64,000 nucleotides of DNA from Distichodus sexfasciatus (lineage: Eukaryota; Chordata; Actinopteri; Characiformes; Distichodontidae), in the NCBI GenBank assembly GCA_032718565.1, contig JAVGVS010000024.1, positions 2,550,452 through 2,614,451 of the forward strand, written 5' to 3'. The notes under the pieces are model-generated. The model saw only the letters and a program-made list of their open reading frames with translations, made no database searches and was not told where the DNA came from. A program made the position numbers and the translations under genes. This document shows positions 32,501-44,026 of this stretch, in pieces; position 1 is the stretch's first letter; each line of letters begins with the position of its first letter.

Positions 32501-35500
32501 ATTGCAGTTTTGTGTGAAACTAAATAGTACAAGAAAATGAAATTTAAAAAATAAGTTTATAGTTAAGCTAATAATAATAATAATAATAATAATATGCCTG
32601 CTGGGGATGGTATAGAATCCTTCCATCAGGCTGTTAAGACATTTGCTGCACATGGTCTCATCCAGAAAGGGCAGAGATTTAAAGCGTGGATCAAGTGCAG
32701 TGCTTATATGAAGAAACTGCACAAGTATTGAGTCAGATTCTGGGTATCTGTTGATGAAGTCGGACACAATGCCATGTTTGACATCTTTAACAACTGTTGT
32801 ATCTGTGTCACTCACTTTCATAGATTCCAGGATGGTGTGTTTCAGTGGCATTATCATTGAAAGCAGTTTAGCGCTGTTCTGTACTCAACAGAGTTTAAAC
32901 CATTTTCTTGGGTTTAGAACCTGAATGTTGTCCTCAGCTAATTTTACATCTTCATCAGGGCGGTAACAATGTCATAATATTTCTCTTAATGCTCACATCT
33001 GTAAGTGCAGAAAACAGCAGCCTGCTGTTTCAAGGTAGCAGCTCAAGCATGTCATAGCTGGAGTTCCACCTGGTGGAAACATCCTGTGGATCCAGCTTGT
33101 GTGGAGGCAGTTCGGAGCATCTCTTTGTTTGTCCTTAAGAACTGCTGCAGCAGTAGTGCTACGATGGAAAAAAGTGACCACCTTTCGTACTCTGCCTAAA
33201 AGCCGCGACATTTGGTTGCTGCGGCATTCCCTTCTGTGTATGCCGGTCTTTGTATCGCAGCGAAACAGCGAATATTCGAAAAATCCGGCTACGCTAACTG
33301 CATTAACAATATTTTTTGGCGTTATCTGTTGTCACAGGAATAATTATTTTCTCTTCGATTTTTCACTCTGCTACAGCTGCCGTGTATTTCGACAGATGAT
33401 CACTTGTGTGGCTTTCTGAACAGCGGCGTGTCTGCAGAGCAGGATTTTTTAATGACCCAGTTGTCTGTAATGTAGTGTGCTGTGATGCGTCATGAAAGAC
33501 TGTGTTACTGGGGTCCATCCGTCGATGGTCGCTAATGAATTTACATTGCTCAGGTCCTCCACCTAGTTTGGCTCTTACTTGGCTGTAAAGTTGAGGCAGC
33601 ACATTCTGACTGAAATCACGATTACATTTCATTGGTTGGTATCTGGGCTCCAACACACTTAGCAAATGTGTGAATCCGTCGTTTCTCAACAGCGGAAGCG
33701 GCATATCGCGCCATGAAAACACCTATTGCCTTCGTGATTGTTTGAGCACGCTCGGCATTAGCTTGTAGTTTCATTCTAAAGGCAGTGGGAAAGGTTTCCT
33801 GTTTTTGAGGCTTCTTCGTGTGCCACTGATATCAATGTTGAAGTGATGTCTCGGTCTTGCATATTAGAAGTGTTTCCTGTAAACATAAGTAAGTTTAGGC
33901 TGAAACGATTCGACAGATAGTGTCTTGCTTGTCCTACGACACGAATTCATTCCTGTACTCCACTGGAAAACCAAAATGTTCCCACACAGGCGACTTAAAT
34001 GTGTCTGGGGGATCTGCAATCTCAATACTATGCGAAGCAGCCATCCTCTTTATACAGTATAAACCCGAGTGTGATCGCTCACTCCACAAGTCACATGACA
34101 TGACATGCACTTGGAAAATACTGACTTTAGAATATAATATTTAGAACAAAATTTAGAACAAAAGCTCATCATTACTAATACAATTTAATCAAATGTGATA
34201 AAATAAAGATGTGTTTAAATTGGTTAAATTAGTTAGAGACAAGTGACGTTAACCTCAACAATGGGCAGCAGGGGGCGTGAGAGTACCGCGGTACGCCACG
34301 AGAGTTTCGCGATACGTATCGTGGTTGGTGTATCGCGATATTTCGGTTCGGTTTGTAATATCGTTACACCCCTAATATACGCTGATGTTCCATGGTCTAA
34401 TTATGAAATCCTTTAATTGTGAAAATCAGTAATTTTTTAAGTCAGATTTTTAAGTTCACTCCCTCGGGTGGAGAAACTGTGCGTTGACAACACTCATAAC
34501 ATGTTTGAAGAATCCGTCGTACGTCTCACTTGCTTCTTTTCATTTTTACTGTATTGACTGTTATATTTAGCTAATATCAAAACACCAATTCATATAGCGG
34601 TTTTGTTGGGGCAGTTTCTAGAGCATGGTCCTCTCTTCCTGCCCAGCACATTGAAACAGACGTTATTAATGAGCTTAAATGGTTTGATCCATGCACAGTA
34701 GCACCAAGTCTTTATATCTCAGCGTTTCCCAGTCCTCGCGGAACGCCGCTGTGCACAGATTCCAGTTTCCCGACCCACAGCACAGCTGATGCTACTGATT
34801 AGCTAATTAGCAAACGTTGGCTCGGTGTGCGGAGGCGCAGGAAAAACCGAACCTGTGCAGAGCGGCGTTCCGCGAGGACTGGGATTAGGAAACTCTGCTG
34901 TATCTCATGGCAGTTAGCCTAAAACCTCGCATCCATTTAAGATGGTGGATTACCTGTTCTGAGCGTTAGCTTGAAAGTCTCTCTTTTTAAATCTGTGTGT
35001 TCAGGCAGGCGGATGACGAATACCAAATCCTTGCCAACTCGTGGCGGTACTCCAGCGCCTTCACCAACAAGGTTTTCTTTGCAATGGTGGATTTTGACGA
35101 GGGCTCTGACGTCTTTCAGATGGTAATCTCGTGATCTTTGAGACACGTTACCTTCTGCTACCTTTATTACCTTTTAGCCGCTTTATCAAAGAAAATTATG
35201 TTCTGTGAATATATATATTAATATACCAAACTTTTCGGCAACAGCTCAACATGAACTCGGCCCCTACGTTCATCAACTTCCCGCCCAAAGGGAAGCCGAA
35301 GCGGGCGGACACGTACGAGCTGCAGGTTCGGGGCTTCGCGGCCGAGCAGCTCGCCAGATGGGTGGCCGACAGAACCGACGTCCACGTGAGACACGGCGCA
35401 ACAAATATATGATTAATGTCAGTCCCTCCAGGATTTTGCAGCAGCTTTTCTGTTATTTTTATTAACCGTTAATCGTTTAGTTATTTTTGAAGGTAAATCA

Positions 35501-38500
35501 CACGTTTCCTGCATCTTATAAACGTAACAGGGAAGTGAGTTCGCTGACACATGGCTCAGCGTTTTGCGGGAAGTGACAATGGTTGGCCAGATATTGCGGA
35601 AAAGTTGCATGGTAGTGATGAATTGGCGGGGATCGTAAAATCCTGGAGGGTCTGTAAAATATTGAGTAATTGTTATTAATTGTAGTTATTCGTAATATAA
35701 ATTTGAGGTAAATTATTGTCTTTAGATTATTTATTAATCATTAACAACCTATTTTTGCTCTTCACCGTTTGTGCCAAACAGATCAGGGTGATTCGACCCC
35801 CTAACTATGCAGGGCCGCTGATGCTGGGCTTGCTGCTGGCCCTCATCGGGAGTCTGGCCTACCTCCGACGCAACAACCTCGAGTTCCTCTACAACAAGAA
35901 CGTCTGGGCCTTCTCTGCTCTGGTCAGTGCTCGGTTTGACGTAATTCAAGCTGAACCCAGTTTTACATTTTTTACAGCTTGAAAGCTTATCAGATCCACG
36001 CCCACTGCCACCTTCCGTCCCACGCAAACTAACTCGGCAAACGTGGAGTTTTTATGGTTATCCGTGATGTTTTTATTATGTTGCTATAATGTTGTTAATC
36101 TAACTTATTGAGAGCCGTTATTGATAATTCATATTTTCATACAGGTTTTTAATGACTTAATAAAATCCTCCAGAAGGGAAGGGTGAGAACGACAGAAATG
36201 GAGCAAGGTCTTTCTCCTGACTAAGCAAATACATTTGCATAGAGATGGAACACATCCTCCGCACATTTAAATATCCAGTACGATAAGTTCCTGGAAAGCA
36301 CTGCACAGGTCATTTGTAGTAGAGCATCTAGTTTTTCGCTTGTTAATGTTCGACGTAGTTCAGATGTAACGGTGTGTCGTTTTGTTTTTTACACTCTGTC
36401 GTTTTATTTCATGGTGCAACTAAATGTTCGATTTACGGCAGTGTTTTTTGGATGAAAGATGCCAGTCTAACTCGCCGCCACGTGAAAGGTGAAAGTCTGG
36501 AGCGTTTAAAGCAGTTGTTGCTGAAATTTTTTCAACAGTTTGGAAGCGGTCCACAGCCATCGACATGACAGCCGTGATGCTGACCGCCCTTGACCACGAG
36601 GGCTATTGCAGTGTCATGATAACTGAAACGACTCAAACAAGCACTAAAAATTTTAACAACTATGTATTTTCCGCTCTTACATTACGCCAGATGGTTAATG
36701 CACATTTCAGAGGAATCACAGTGCGACAGAAGTCACTGATACATTATTTTATATTTTTTCATTCTTAATTGAACATTTGCCCATAAATTCAAAATAAAAA
36801 GGACTAAAATAATCACGTAAATAGGTGGCATTCATTTTTAAGTACATAATTAAAATATGCGTAAAACTGTTCTGTGATATATGTTGTTTTTTGAATATGA
36901 GACAGCTTACACAAACACTAATTATTTTGTTAGCCGTAAACTTCCTAAGCAGGATTATTCCATCACAGTTAAGTTTAACACAAATGTTATCTCTCATACA
37001 AGCTGTAACACACTTGAATAAACACCTATAGATATCGATTAACTTAGGCCCTGTCCACACCTACACGGCTATTTCTGAAAACGGAGATTTTTCATTTTCG
37101 GTTAAAAAAAAAATCGCGTCCACATGAGCACGTTTTCAAAAATATCTCCGTTCGCACGCAATCGCACAAAAACGCTGTCAAAAGCATGGTCTGCATTGTT
37201 ATGGAAGCCCATTTCCGCCACTACAAGAAAAAAATCCGAACGAAATAAGAGATTAAAAGTCATAATTATGAGATAAAAAGTCGGAATTAGATTAAAAACT
37301 CGAAATTATGAGATAAAAAGTCATAATTATGAGATAAAAACCCAGAATTATGAGATGAAAAAGTCGAAATTATGAGAAAGGAAGTGCGCATGCGTGCCAG
37401 TTGCGCTAAACCTGTCGTTGTCACTTGCACATGCAAACTTGATGTTTTTGGCTTGACTTCGGATTCAAATGGATTGTAAAAACATTGAGGACTATTTTGA
37501 ACGTGGCTTCACAACAAATGAAATACTGCTTTTGCTTGCAAATTCACAAGTTGCCTCTGCAAGTGACCGGCAAGTTTAGCACCACTGGTGCGCATGCGCA
37601 CTTCCTTTCTCACAATTATCACTTTTTATCTCATAATTTCGACTTTTTTTCGTTCAGATTTTTTCCTTTTAGTGGCGTAAATGGGCTTCCATACATTGTA
37701 GCTGAAAACTTAATTTAGACACGGCGCGTACTGGGACGTCATATGAGTGGCGCGCAGTGACGCTCCGTTTTTCAAAATCTTCGTTTTTCTTGTCCACACC
37801 TAAACGCAGAGTTTTCAAAAAGGGCCACTTTGGCCGGAGATTTCAAAAACCTCCATTTTCTCTGACCCAAAACGTGTGGACGAAAGGCCAAAGCGCAAAG
37901 AAAAACCTCCGTTTTCAGGAATACCCGTGTACGTGTGGACATGGCCTTAATATAATGTAAGTTGTGTAATAACACAGCCTCATCTTTTCAGAAATCCAAT
38001 GCCGTGAAACTTTCTGACGTTCCTTTGATCAGACTTGCTTATAGTTCTCCTCTTTTTTTCTGTGTTTCTCAGTGTTTCGTTTTGATCATGACATCGGGCC
38101 AGATGTGGAACCACATCAGAGGACCTCCGTACGCCCACAAGAACCCCAGCAGCGGTCAAGTGGTTAGTGGCCAACCCTCAGTCCGTCACGCTGATTAGCG
38201 TTGAGAAAAACAAAAGGGGAACCAACGGTTATTTTCCCCTTTTGCCGTTGTTCTGTTTCGTTTTTCTAACAGCCGGCCTGCTTTTTCATCCGCAGAGCTA
38301 CATCCACGGCAGCAGTCAAGCGCAGTTTGTAGCAGAGACTCACATCGTCCTCCTGTTCAGTATCCTTTACGCTGCGGCATTCCATGAGCAGATAACTGGA
38401 GCCACTTCCGCAACTGCTGTAAACTCAACTGCTAGAAACACAATGTCCAGTCACATGTTGGATGCCTAGTGCAGTGTTTCCTGCAGAAAAATGGCTAGTC

Positions 38501-41500
38501 AAGGCGCTGCGTTCCCCTGGACTGGCCGGGGGCTGACAGCTCCCGCTTACGAAAAGTCCTGCCCCTTCCTCGAACGGATTTCAACTTTTAGCGCTCTGAA
38601 CACTGAAGCTCGTAGGATTTCTATTCAAAATGTGACCCTCCACGGCAAAACCAGTCACTTGTCAACAGAGGTTTCTGAGAAAAACGAGCGTTTATGTTGC
38701 GTGGGGTAAAATTGTGGATTTTTTGTTTTTAGTGTTTTGAAACAGTGGAAGGTCTATACTGTACTGTTGTGAATGAATTTGGCTGAAAAACCTACCCTTT
38801 CCATCCTAAAAACGTGACTTTCTTGAGGTGAGGAATTAAATTCCAGCAGAATGTTAAAAGTTTCTGTTTTGACCGCTCTACTTCAATATTTACGCTAAAT
38901 CCATCTTGGTCTCCCGAGTTCAGTTAACCTAACGCAGGTAGGCTATCCGTGTGGCTGTGAATGCAGCGTAGGCTGCCGTAAATGCAAACGTAGCCGCGAC
39001 CGCACCAAGCGTCTGTGAGTGCTACGACGATAGTCAACTTCGACGGCAGATTTCTCCGTTTCTCACTTGGCGTGACAGGAGAAACCCGACTCCTTTGAAT
39101 GTTGATATCTCAGTCATATGTCGTCACATTCATTCCATATAGGTATCGTTTTGAAGCTTGATTTATGCCCTTTCATGAAAACATAACAACTCAGTGTTAA
39201 ATTTGCGACAAGCGACTGGTTTCACCGTGGAGGGTCACAAATAGTTGCTGCCAGCACAAAAACCACGTTTGGTGAACACAGGCCCTAACTTTATTTACTC
39301 TGTATGTAAATCGGGAGGTAAATGTGTTAACTGCGGACGTCAAGATAATATCAGGTAAGAGGGTGTGCGTTAGGGGAGCGCGATTCAGAAAATCTCATGA
39401 TTTGATCAGGTTCAGATTCTTGGGCTCACGATTCGATTGAAAAGGGATTCAAGATTCGTAAACGATTCACGATTCAGTAGGTGAATTTGTTTCCAGGCTG
39501 CCGTTTTGAGTTTCTTCTCCCATTTGACTGTGACAGATCCACAACAACAATCACACTGATTCAGATGAAGTTTAGGGTTAGGGCTATGCATCGATCATTT
39601 TTTTTTTAGGAATGCACGAATCGATTTTGAATCAACAAATTGAATCAGCAATTAGCTTCTTCCTCGTGTGCATCATCAAAAGAAGTGGATCAGAAATCTG
39701 AACAGCAGATAAAAGATGACGCCCAGCGCAAGACACGCTGCCGATATCATCACCTAATCAGATGAAGTCCACATTAGTGCGTTGATTATTGTTTTAGTTT
39801 TTAAAATATAATATTGGTTTGATTTTTTTGGTAAACTTTGCTATATACAAGTACACAGAGTGACCAGACGTGGCTCCAGTTTTACAGAGTGTAAGGAACA
39901 AATGAGATATTTATTGATAATGCAGAAACAGTTTAACTATAAAGGGAAAAATATGATTTCTGACTGCATCACCAAAAGCGAAGTATATCCCTGTGTGAAC
40001 ATCATGACCTTAACCTTGTGATTTAGACGCGGCTGTAACTTTAGGAATGGTGCTTCTTCACGAGGCCGCCACTTCCGACATGGACATCGGCAAGAGGAAA
40101 AGTACGTTGGAGATTTTTCAGAAGCGTAACGGTAACATGAACTACCGGGTGTGGTAGAGTAGTGGTGATCATTTACAGTTGAAGCGTTCTGTTTGGACCC
40201 TGCGGTCACACTAATGCATAAGCGCCGAACGGAAGCAGTCCACGGTATGACAATTTGGGTCAGGATTTGTTGGTGGGATGAACAATGGCAGTATCAAGAT
40301 GCCATCCTCCTAGCTAACATTACACATAAAATCTGCTTTATTTTGATCGTGAATATATACATTTTCTAGTACACATTGGCAGTCAGCAGTTTAAAAGGAT
40401 CGGTTGTTTTGATATGGCTCGTACAACAGAAATATCAAGTTAGACGGGTGTTAGTCTTTAATTCTTTGCACTGTCGCCAGTAAAAGCAGGCAAGATAAAT
40501 TTTATGGATCAAAAATAAGTTCTGTCGGCCATTAATAATACACCAGGCTCTAATAATTATAGTCCTGGGCAGGGACGTAGCACCACGTTCTGGGCCCTAT
40601 ACACAAGCAGTCTCCATGGTGCCTCTCCCAATAATAAAATAAAATTCCACACTTCTCAAGGACCCTCAACCCACTTGGGGCCCTGGTAAGTCAGTCCCCT
40701 TTTTCCCCTGGTCGACGCCCCGGTTCTGGGGCCGTTTTCTGTGCCCATCTCTACCAGCGATGCATAGGCTACTGTAGTTGAGCTACACGACATCACGTCA
40801 TCGTTGAACGTCATCGCGCGGAGCTGTAATGAATGTTTTGCAGTGGTGTGTCCGCACACTTATCATTCACATGATGATATCCATGTTTATCTCATTTTAG
40901 AATAAATTGTTTGTTCATTTCTGCTCCTAGTTATGTGCATTGCTGGAATCGGACTCGTTGTGCTGTTCTTTAGCTGGCTGTTGTCCATCTTCAGGGCCAA
41001 ATACCATGGATACCCGTACAGGTGAACACCTTTATATATGTTAAAAGTCAATATACACTTTGTCGTCTCTAGAATATGCATGTACAGTGGTGCCTTGACT
41101 TACGAGTTTAATGATGGAGCTCGTAACTCAAGTTACCCGTTTGTCAAATCCATTTTCCCCATTGAAATGAACTGAAATGTCATTAATCCGTTCCGGACCC
41201 CTAAAAAAACACCATTTTATGTTATGTTTTTAAATAAGAAAAATGTGCTCATAAATAACAAATATTGTATAAAAACACAATAGAATAGAATGTACTGCAG
41301 TAAACTGGGTTTATTAAGTATAATGTACAGCATTTGTCTTGGAGATCAGACGACTTGAAGATGCTGACGAAGGTGGAGGATAAAGGCTGACCTGAATAAC
41401 TGAATCTTATTGGCTGATTTTGGCCGTTTGGCCACGCTTTCCTCCCCTTCATCTGCAGGGGTTTTCGATAAAAACCTGTCCAATTTGCTCTGTTTCATCC

Positions 41501-43520
41501 TCCCTTTCAGCACGTTTCTGAAACAAGTTGGGCAAGTGTCATTAAACAGCGCCGTCGCACGCCCAGCTGGCTCGTCACCCCAATTTTAGCTCTCAACTCA
41601 AAGCAAAAAAAATGGCCGAGAGACGGCTCGTATCTCGAAAAACTCAAGTTGGGACACTTGTAAATCAAGGTACCACTGTATATAGAGAAACAAGACAACG
41701 AGGCTCCAGTTTCTACAGTACAAAGAACCATATATAATATAAGAATATAACAACTAAACTACAGGTTAGAGCTGGGCGATACGGCCTAAAAATAAAATCT
41801 CCAATTTTTTCACAATAAATCCGATTTTCGATTTTAATCGATTTTCTCCTCCCCTACTCAAGGTCACATTTAACCGCGCACTCAATTCTTAAATTTGTGT
41901 TCTCGAGTGTCACATTTGTGCGCACGACTGTGAAATTTACACCCGCGAATTTTTTGCAGCAAGCCATTTTGCACGCTCTTGTTTTGGCCCTGATGTGACG
42001 CCATACTTTTCCCCTGTCGTTGCCATGTTGTTTGTGAGTCTGCTACAGGGTTTGGAAGCGCCGCGCTAATTTACCCGTGTAGAACGACGCGTCGCATTAG
42101 TTCTGCTTTTGGCGCCCGCGTGTAAAATAAGTAATAAAATCGATTTTCATAAAAACACATCGTCCTGAATTGTAAATTCGAATTAATCGATAAAATCGAT
42201 ATATTGCCCACCTCTACTATATATCGCCCACCTCTACTACAGGTAGAAAGAGTCTGTGTAACATAGTTTCATGTCGGAATTTAAACTACAGTTTTGCTTC
42301 TGGAATGACCTTTTTGCGTTGAATGTGTGTATGATGTGCGGAATATGAATATGGGAATTCTAAACAGGCCGTCGATTAAATTTAGTGACAGCAGGCAGAC
42401 GGAGAAAACTACAAGCGGTGATATGTACAATAATGAACATGCCGGTGTCGTAACAGCAGTAATATATGCAAATGTTGTAACAGTCATGTGGAGAAAAAAT
42501 TACACATTTGTCAAAATTACATTTGTAACAGCAGATAAGTTGAGAAGTACTATTTCAGCTCAATTCTAGCTTTTCTCAGTAAATGTACTCAAGATTAGCT
42601 GCGGTGTATTCTGCACAGTCCCTCAGTAATACACCGACATCATCTAACCAGACACTGAAAAATGTCAGTGTCTCATATCTTTGGAGCAGTGTTTGTAGAG
42701 TGTAGAAAGTTGAATCTCCTCCATTTGACTAACACCAGCCTTGTGTTTTCTCTTTTACAGTTTCTTGATCAGTTAAAGCCGAAGCTTCAACCCACAAAGT
42801 TACAGTCACTCAGCGGGAAACGTTCTTATCGGGATCCAAATTTTAGGATGAAGCGTCTACAGTTAAAGTGCCTTAAGGGTTGAGAGTAGTAATTGGTTTA
42901 GGTGTTGATTGTTGTATTTTGTTTTTTTATTTAAATGTATGAGAAGAGTACGTCTGATTAAGAATTTAAATTTCTTTTTTAACGTTTTTTTTTTCGTTTA
43001 GTTTTGTTTTTCGTTTAGTTTTGTTTTTTTTTGTTTTTTTTAGAGACTTTAGGAACTCATTTGGTGTGTCCCTCGGAAGGCTCCGGAATTCAGATCAGCT
43101 AATGAAAGCTCGCTCGCTAGTAGCTACGACGTGCAATACATTCTTTTTGAGTGTGTTCAGAAAGCAGAAAAGGACTCCAGATAGAACAACGATAAGGGCA
43201 AGCAAAAGTATTTTCCATTCTACCTCCTCTGACATACGGAGTGTTCCAAAGTCAAAGCAAAGCAGTCCGGTGTTATTCGCATTTCGGTAAGGTGAAGAGT
43301 ACGGGGGGCCAATTTTCTGGCGTTGCAGCACTAAAGTCTGTTTAAAAATAGTATTCGTTCTATAGTCTTAACAGCTGGTCTTGGTGCAGTGAGGCTTCCG
43401 GTCGCTCCTGGTCAGTGGGACGTGAGGAGACTTTGATGACTATGCTAAAAATGTAGGTGCTGCTCTGTGTAATGCCTCAGGTGATGCTTCTTTTGCCAAT
43501 AAAAGTGCCTTAATTGCCTG
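29455..43520 (+). CDS. magt1: Magnesium transporter 1 / OST subunit, gene span (10 exons, 5' end uncertain)
   Basis: Magt1 (OST3/OST6 family) is an ER membrane subunit of the STT3B oligosaccharyltransferase. Its luminal thioredoxin fold uses a CXXC site to capture acceptor cysteines, followed by four membrane helices; it has also been linked to magnesium uptake. Nine downstream exons join in phase: RMNGEKFRRFVRAPPRNYSV, DFDEGSDVFQM, NMNSAPTFINFP, IRVIRPPNYAGPLMLGLLLA (helix 1), then helices 2-4 and the C-terminal KYHGYPYSFLIS. IRVIRPPNYAGP and YELQVRGF favour magt1 over its paralogue tusc3. The 5' end is problematic. The QKKKE tail of exon 1 is present, but no in-frame ATG was found, and exon 2 has displaced-frame segments (see findings). 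It may be intact with odd 5' sequence, an assembly error, or a decaying copy. A polyadenylation signal follows the stop at 42776. Confidence 0.93.
29956..30125 (+). CDS. magt1: magt1 exon 2 (thioredoxin-like, altered CXXC)
   Basis: Acceptor TTTTTGTGCCCAG precedes 29956; the donor is the weak GTGAAA. The frame reads TLLS, twelve unfamiliar residues (GGEPDDGVDGKR), then AVIRMNGEKFRRFVRAPPRN, YSVIIMFTALQ, PHRQC, ANVR and AA of a lysine codon completed by exon 3. In the +1 frame the DNA at 29969-30001 spells EVSRMMEWTGR, the expected family segment, so two compensating indels are implied. The redox motif, CxxC in relatives, reads C-A-N-V-R-K here; ATG TGC in the shifted frame at 30116-30121 keeps the second cysteine codon out of frame. 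Confidence 0.85.
30927..31266. mobile_element. hAT-type MITE (AAGGCTGCACAATA)
   Basis: Inverted ends TAAGGCTGCACAATAACACC and TAATATCGTGCAGCCCTA; about 340 bp in magt1 intron 2. Confidence 0.65.
31865..34373 (-). pseudogene. hAT (ZBED-like) transposase remnant
   Basis: On the minus strand an ATG at 34044 begins MAASHSIEIADPPDTFKSPV then WEHFGFPVEYRNEFV, the start of a BED-type zinc finger domain, before a stop. Further pieces in order follow: a central part with HTFAKCVGAQ-like residues on either side of 33,660, KVVTFFHRSTTAAAVLKDKQ (about 33,170), STALDPRFKSLPFLDE (about 32,690) and the hAT dimerisation end VPATSVPSERVFSTAGDIVT, then LSPENVDIMVFLKKNLK (31,880-32,010). Several frameshifts and stops break it. 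The right terminus ATATCGTTACACCCCTAATA resembles a hAT end. Located in magt1 intron 2 and opposite to it. Inactive. Confidence 0.85.
34719..34900. mobile_element. hAT-type MITE (CAGCGTTTCCCAGTCCTCGC), copy 1
   Basis: Long inverted ends: AGCGTTTCCCAGTCCTCGCG with CGCCGCTGTGCACAG at the left, and CTGTGCAGAGCGGCG then CGCGAGGACTGGGATTAGG at the right. The interior has GATTAGCTAATTAGC. Its relative is at 60439-60621. In magt1 intron 2, about 100 bp before exon 3. Confidence 0.75.
35005..35122 (+). CDS. magt1: magt1 exon 3
   Basis: 118 bp coding QADDEYQILANSWRYSSAFT and onward to DFDEGSDVFQM. Acceptor TGTTCAG and donor GTAATC are present. It carries the middle of the thioredoxin-like fold. Confidence 0.95.
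35245..35385 (+). CDS. magt1: magt1 exon 4
   Basis: 141 bp coding LNMNSAPTFINFPPKGKPKR and onward to ARWVADRTDVH. Acceptor GCAACAG and donor GTGAGA are present. A short CCCTCCAGG-type transposon sits 35 bp past the donor. Confidence 0.96.
35420..35654. mobile_element. CCCTCCAGG element, copy C (short form)
   Basis: 235 bp with near-perfect inverted ends CAGTCCCTCCAGGATTTT and AAAATCCTGGAGGGTCTG. It lies in magt1 intron 4, 35 bp after the exon 4 donor. No clear target duplication was found. Confidence 0.75.
35782..35922 (+). CDS. magt1: magt1 exon 5 (first membrane helix)
   Basis: 141 bp coding IRVIRPPNYAGPLMLGLLLA, then LIGSLAYLRRNNLEFLYNKN and VWAFSAL. Acceptor CAAACAG and donor GTCAGT are present. 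Contains helix 1 and the start of helix 2. Confidence 0.96.
37045..37950. mobile_element. GGCCCTGTCCACACCTACACG element containing a second insertion
   Basis: Outer inverted ends TAGGCCCTGTCCACACCTAC and CGTGTACGTGTGGACATGGCC. The subterminal AAAACGGAGATTTTTCA and CCTCCGTTTTC motifs are mirrored. The element is interrupted by 37200-37693. In magt1 intron 5. Confidence 0.78.
37200..37693. mobile_element. TATGGAAGCCCATTTCCGCCAC element nested in another MITE
   Basis: Ends TATGGAAGCCCATTTCCGCC and TAAATGGGCTTCCATA are inverted repeats, with CATTGT on both sides. Inside are several diverged tandem copies of a unit like AATTATGAGATAAAAAGTC, with one inverted set near the right end. Confidence 0.8.
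38073..38162 (+). CDS. magt1: magt1 exon 6
   Basis: 90 bp coding CFVLIMTSGQMWNHIRGPPY then AHKNPSSGQV. Acceptor TTTCTCAG and donor GTTAGT are present. Carries the strongly conserved SGQMWNHIRGPPYAHKNP family signature. Confidence 0.97.
38296..38359 (+). CDS. magt1: magt1 exon 7
   Basis: 64 bp coding SYIHGSSQAQFVAETHIVLL then F and one base of the next codon. Acceptor CATCCGCAG and donor GTATCC are present. Start of helix 3. Confidence 0.96.
38631..39238. mobile_element. TGACCCTCCA-GG-CAAAACCAGT element, copy 2 (inverted)
   Basis: Inverted ends TGTGACCCTCCACGGCAAAA and CACCGTGGAGGGTCACA; about 608 bp in magt1 intron 7. It is the same family as 7391-8009 in the opposite orientation, and the two are clearly homologous over their whole length. 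Confidence 0.82.
40027..40101 (+). CDS. magt1: magt1 exon 8
   Basis: 75 bp coding (N)AAVTLGMVLLHEAATSDMD then IGKRK. Acceptor GATTTAG and donor GTACGT are present. Completes helix 3 and the loop before helix 4. Confidence 0.95.
40931..41021 (+). CDS. magt1: magt1 exon 9 (last membrane helix)
   Basis: 91 bp coding MCIAGIGLVVLFFSWLLSIF then RAKYHGYPY. Acceptor CTCCTAG and donor GTGAAC are present. Confidence 0.96.
41085..41678. mobile_element. mariner/Tc1-type MITE with TA target
   Basis: Inverted ends CAGTGGTGCCTTGACTTACG and TAAATCAAGGTACCACTG, flanked by TA on each side. 594 bp, no transposase recognised. It begins 63 bp after the donor of magt1 exon 9. Confidence 0.82.
41767..42236. mobile_element. 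hAT-type MITE with duplicated right end and 8-bp target duplication
   Basis: Starts TAGAGCTGGGCGATACGG and ends TATATCGCCCACCTCTA; CTACAGGT flanks both sides (41759-41766, 42237-42244). The right terminal unit is present twice in tandem (ATTGCCCACCTCTACTATAT then ATCGCCCACCTCTA). 470 bp, in magt1 intron 9. Confidence 0.88.
42761..43520 (+). CDS. magt1: magt1 exon 10 (stop codon 42774-42776) and 3'UTR
   Basis: Acceptor TCTTTTACAG; the first bases complete serine and add FLIS then TAA, giving the family C-terminus YHGYPYSFLIS. The remainder is 3'UTR. AATAAA at 43498-43503 followed by a TG-rich stretch is the likely polyadenylation site. Confidence 0.9.
43498..43503 (+). terminator. magt1: magt1 polyadenylation signal
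   Basis: A canonical AATAAA lies about 720 bp after the magt1 stop, with a TG-rich downstream element (TTTGAGTGTTGATTCGTGTG) 20-40 bp further on. Confidence 0.75.
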
Positions 43521-44026
43521 TTTGAGTGTTGATTCGTGTGCCTTTTTCTGCATCTCTAGGATTTTATAAGTTAAATTTAAGGTTGTGAGAAACTGCAGTT
43601 CTGCATTTAATCAGAATCTTTATATTGAAGTTTTAAACATGGCGTACAAAAGATTAGGAAGGCTTGTGGAAAGTATGAGTATACACTGACACATACATCT
43701 GTACAAACTTTGTCAATGCCATAAATACAGAAAAAAGGAAAAACAAATAAAAATATAAAAAAGTAAATAAAATATAAGATTTAAAAATTGCAGTTCTGCT
43801 TCTAGACACTATGGGGCAGGAGTGGACCTGTGTTCCTCACACACTTACGCATTAGTCGGAAGCTAACACCTAATTACATTAGGTGTAATTGGAATTTTAA
43901 TCCAGTTTTATATAGTAATTTCAGCATGTATAGTTGAGTTATATATTTCACAAAAATAAAATGCCTTTTACAACGTATTTGCTCGTTTCTATTTTTTTAT
44001 AGAAGTTATTAAGGGTTATAAATTAG

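Larger units (their letters stand above)
30126..35004 (+). other. magt1: magt1 intron 2, transposon-filled
   Basis: Contains the hAT MITE at 30,927, the decayed hAT transposase at 31,865-34,373 and the MITE at 34,719. Otherwise AT-rich sequence without recognisable exons. Confidence 0.7.
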
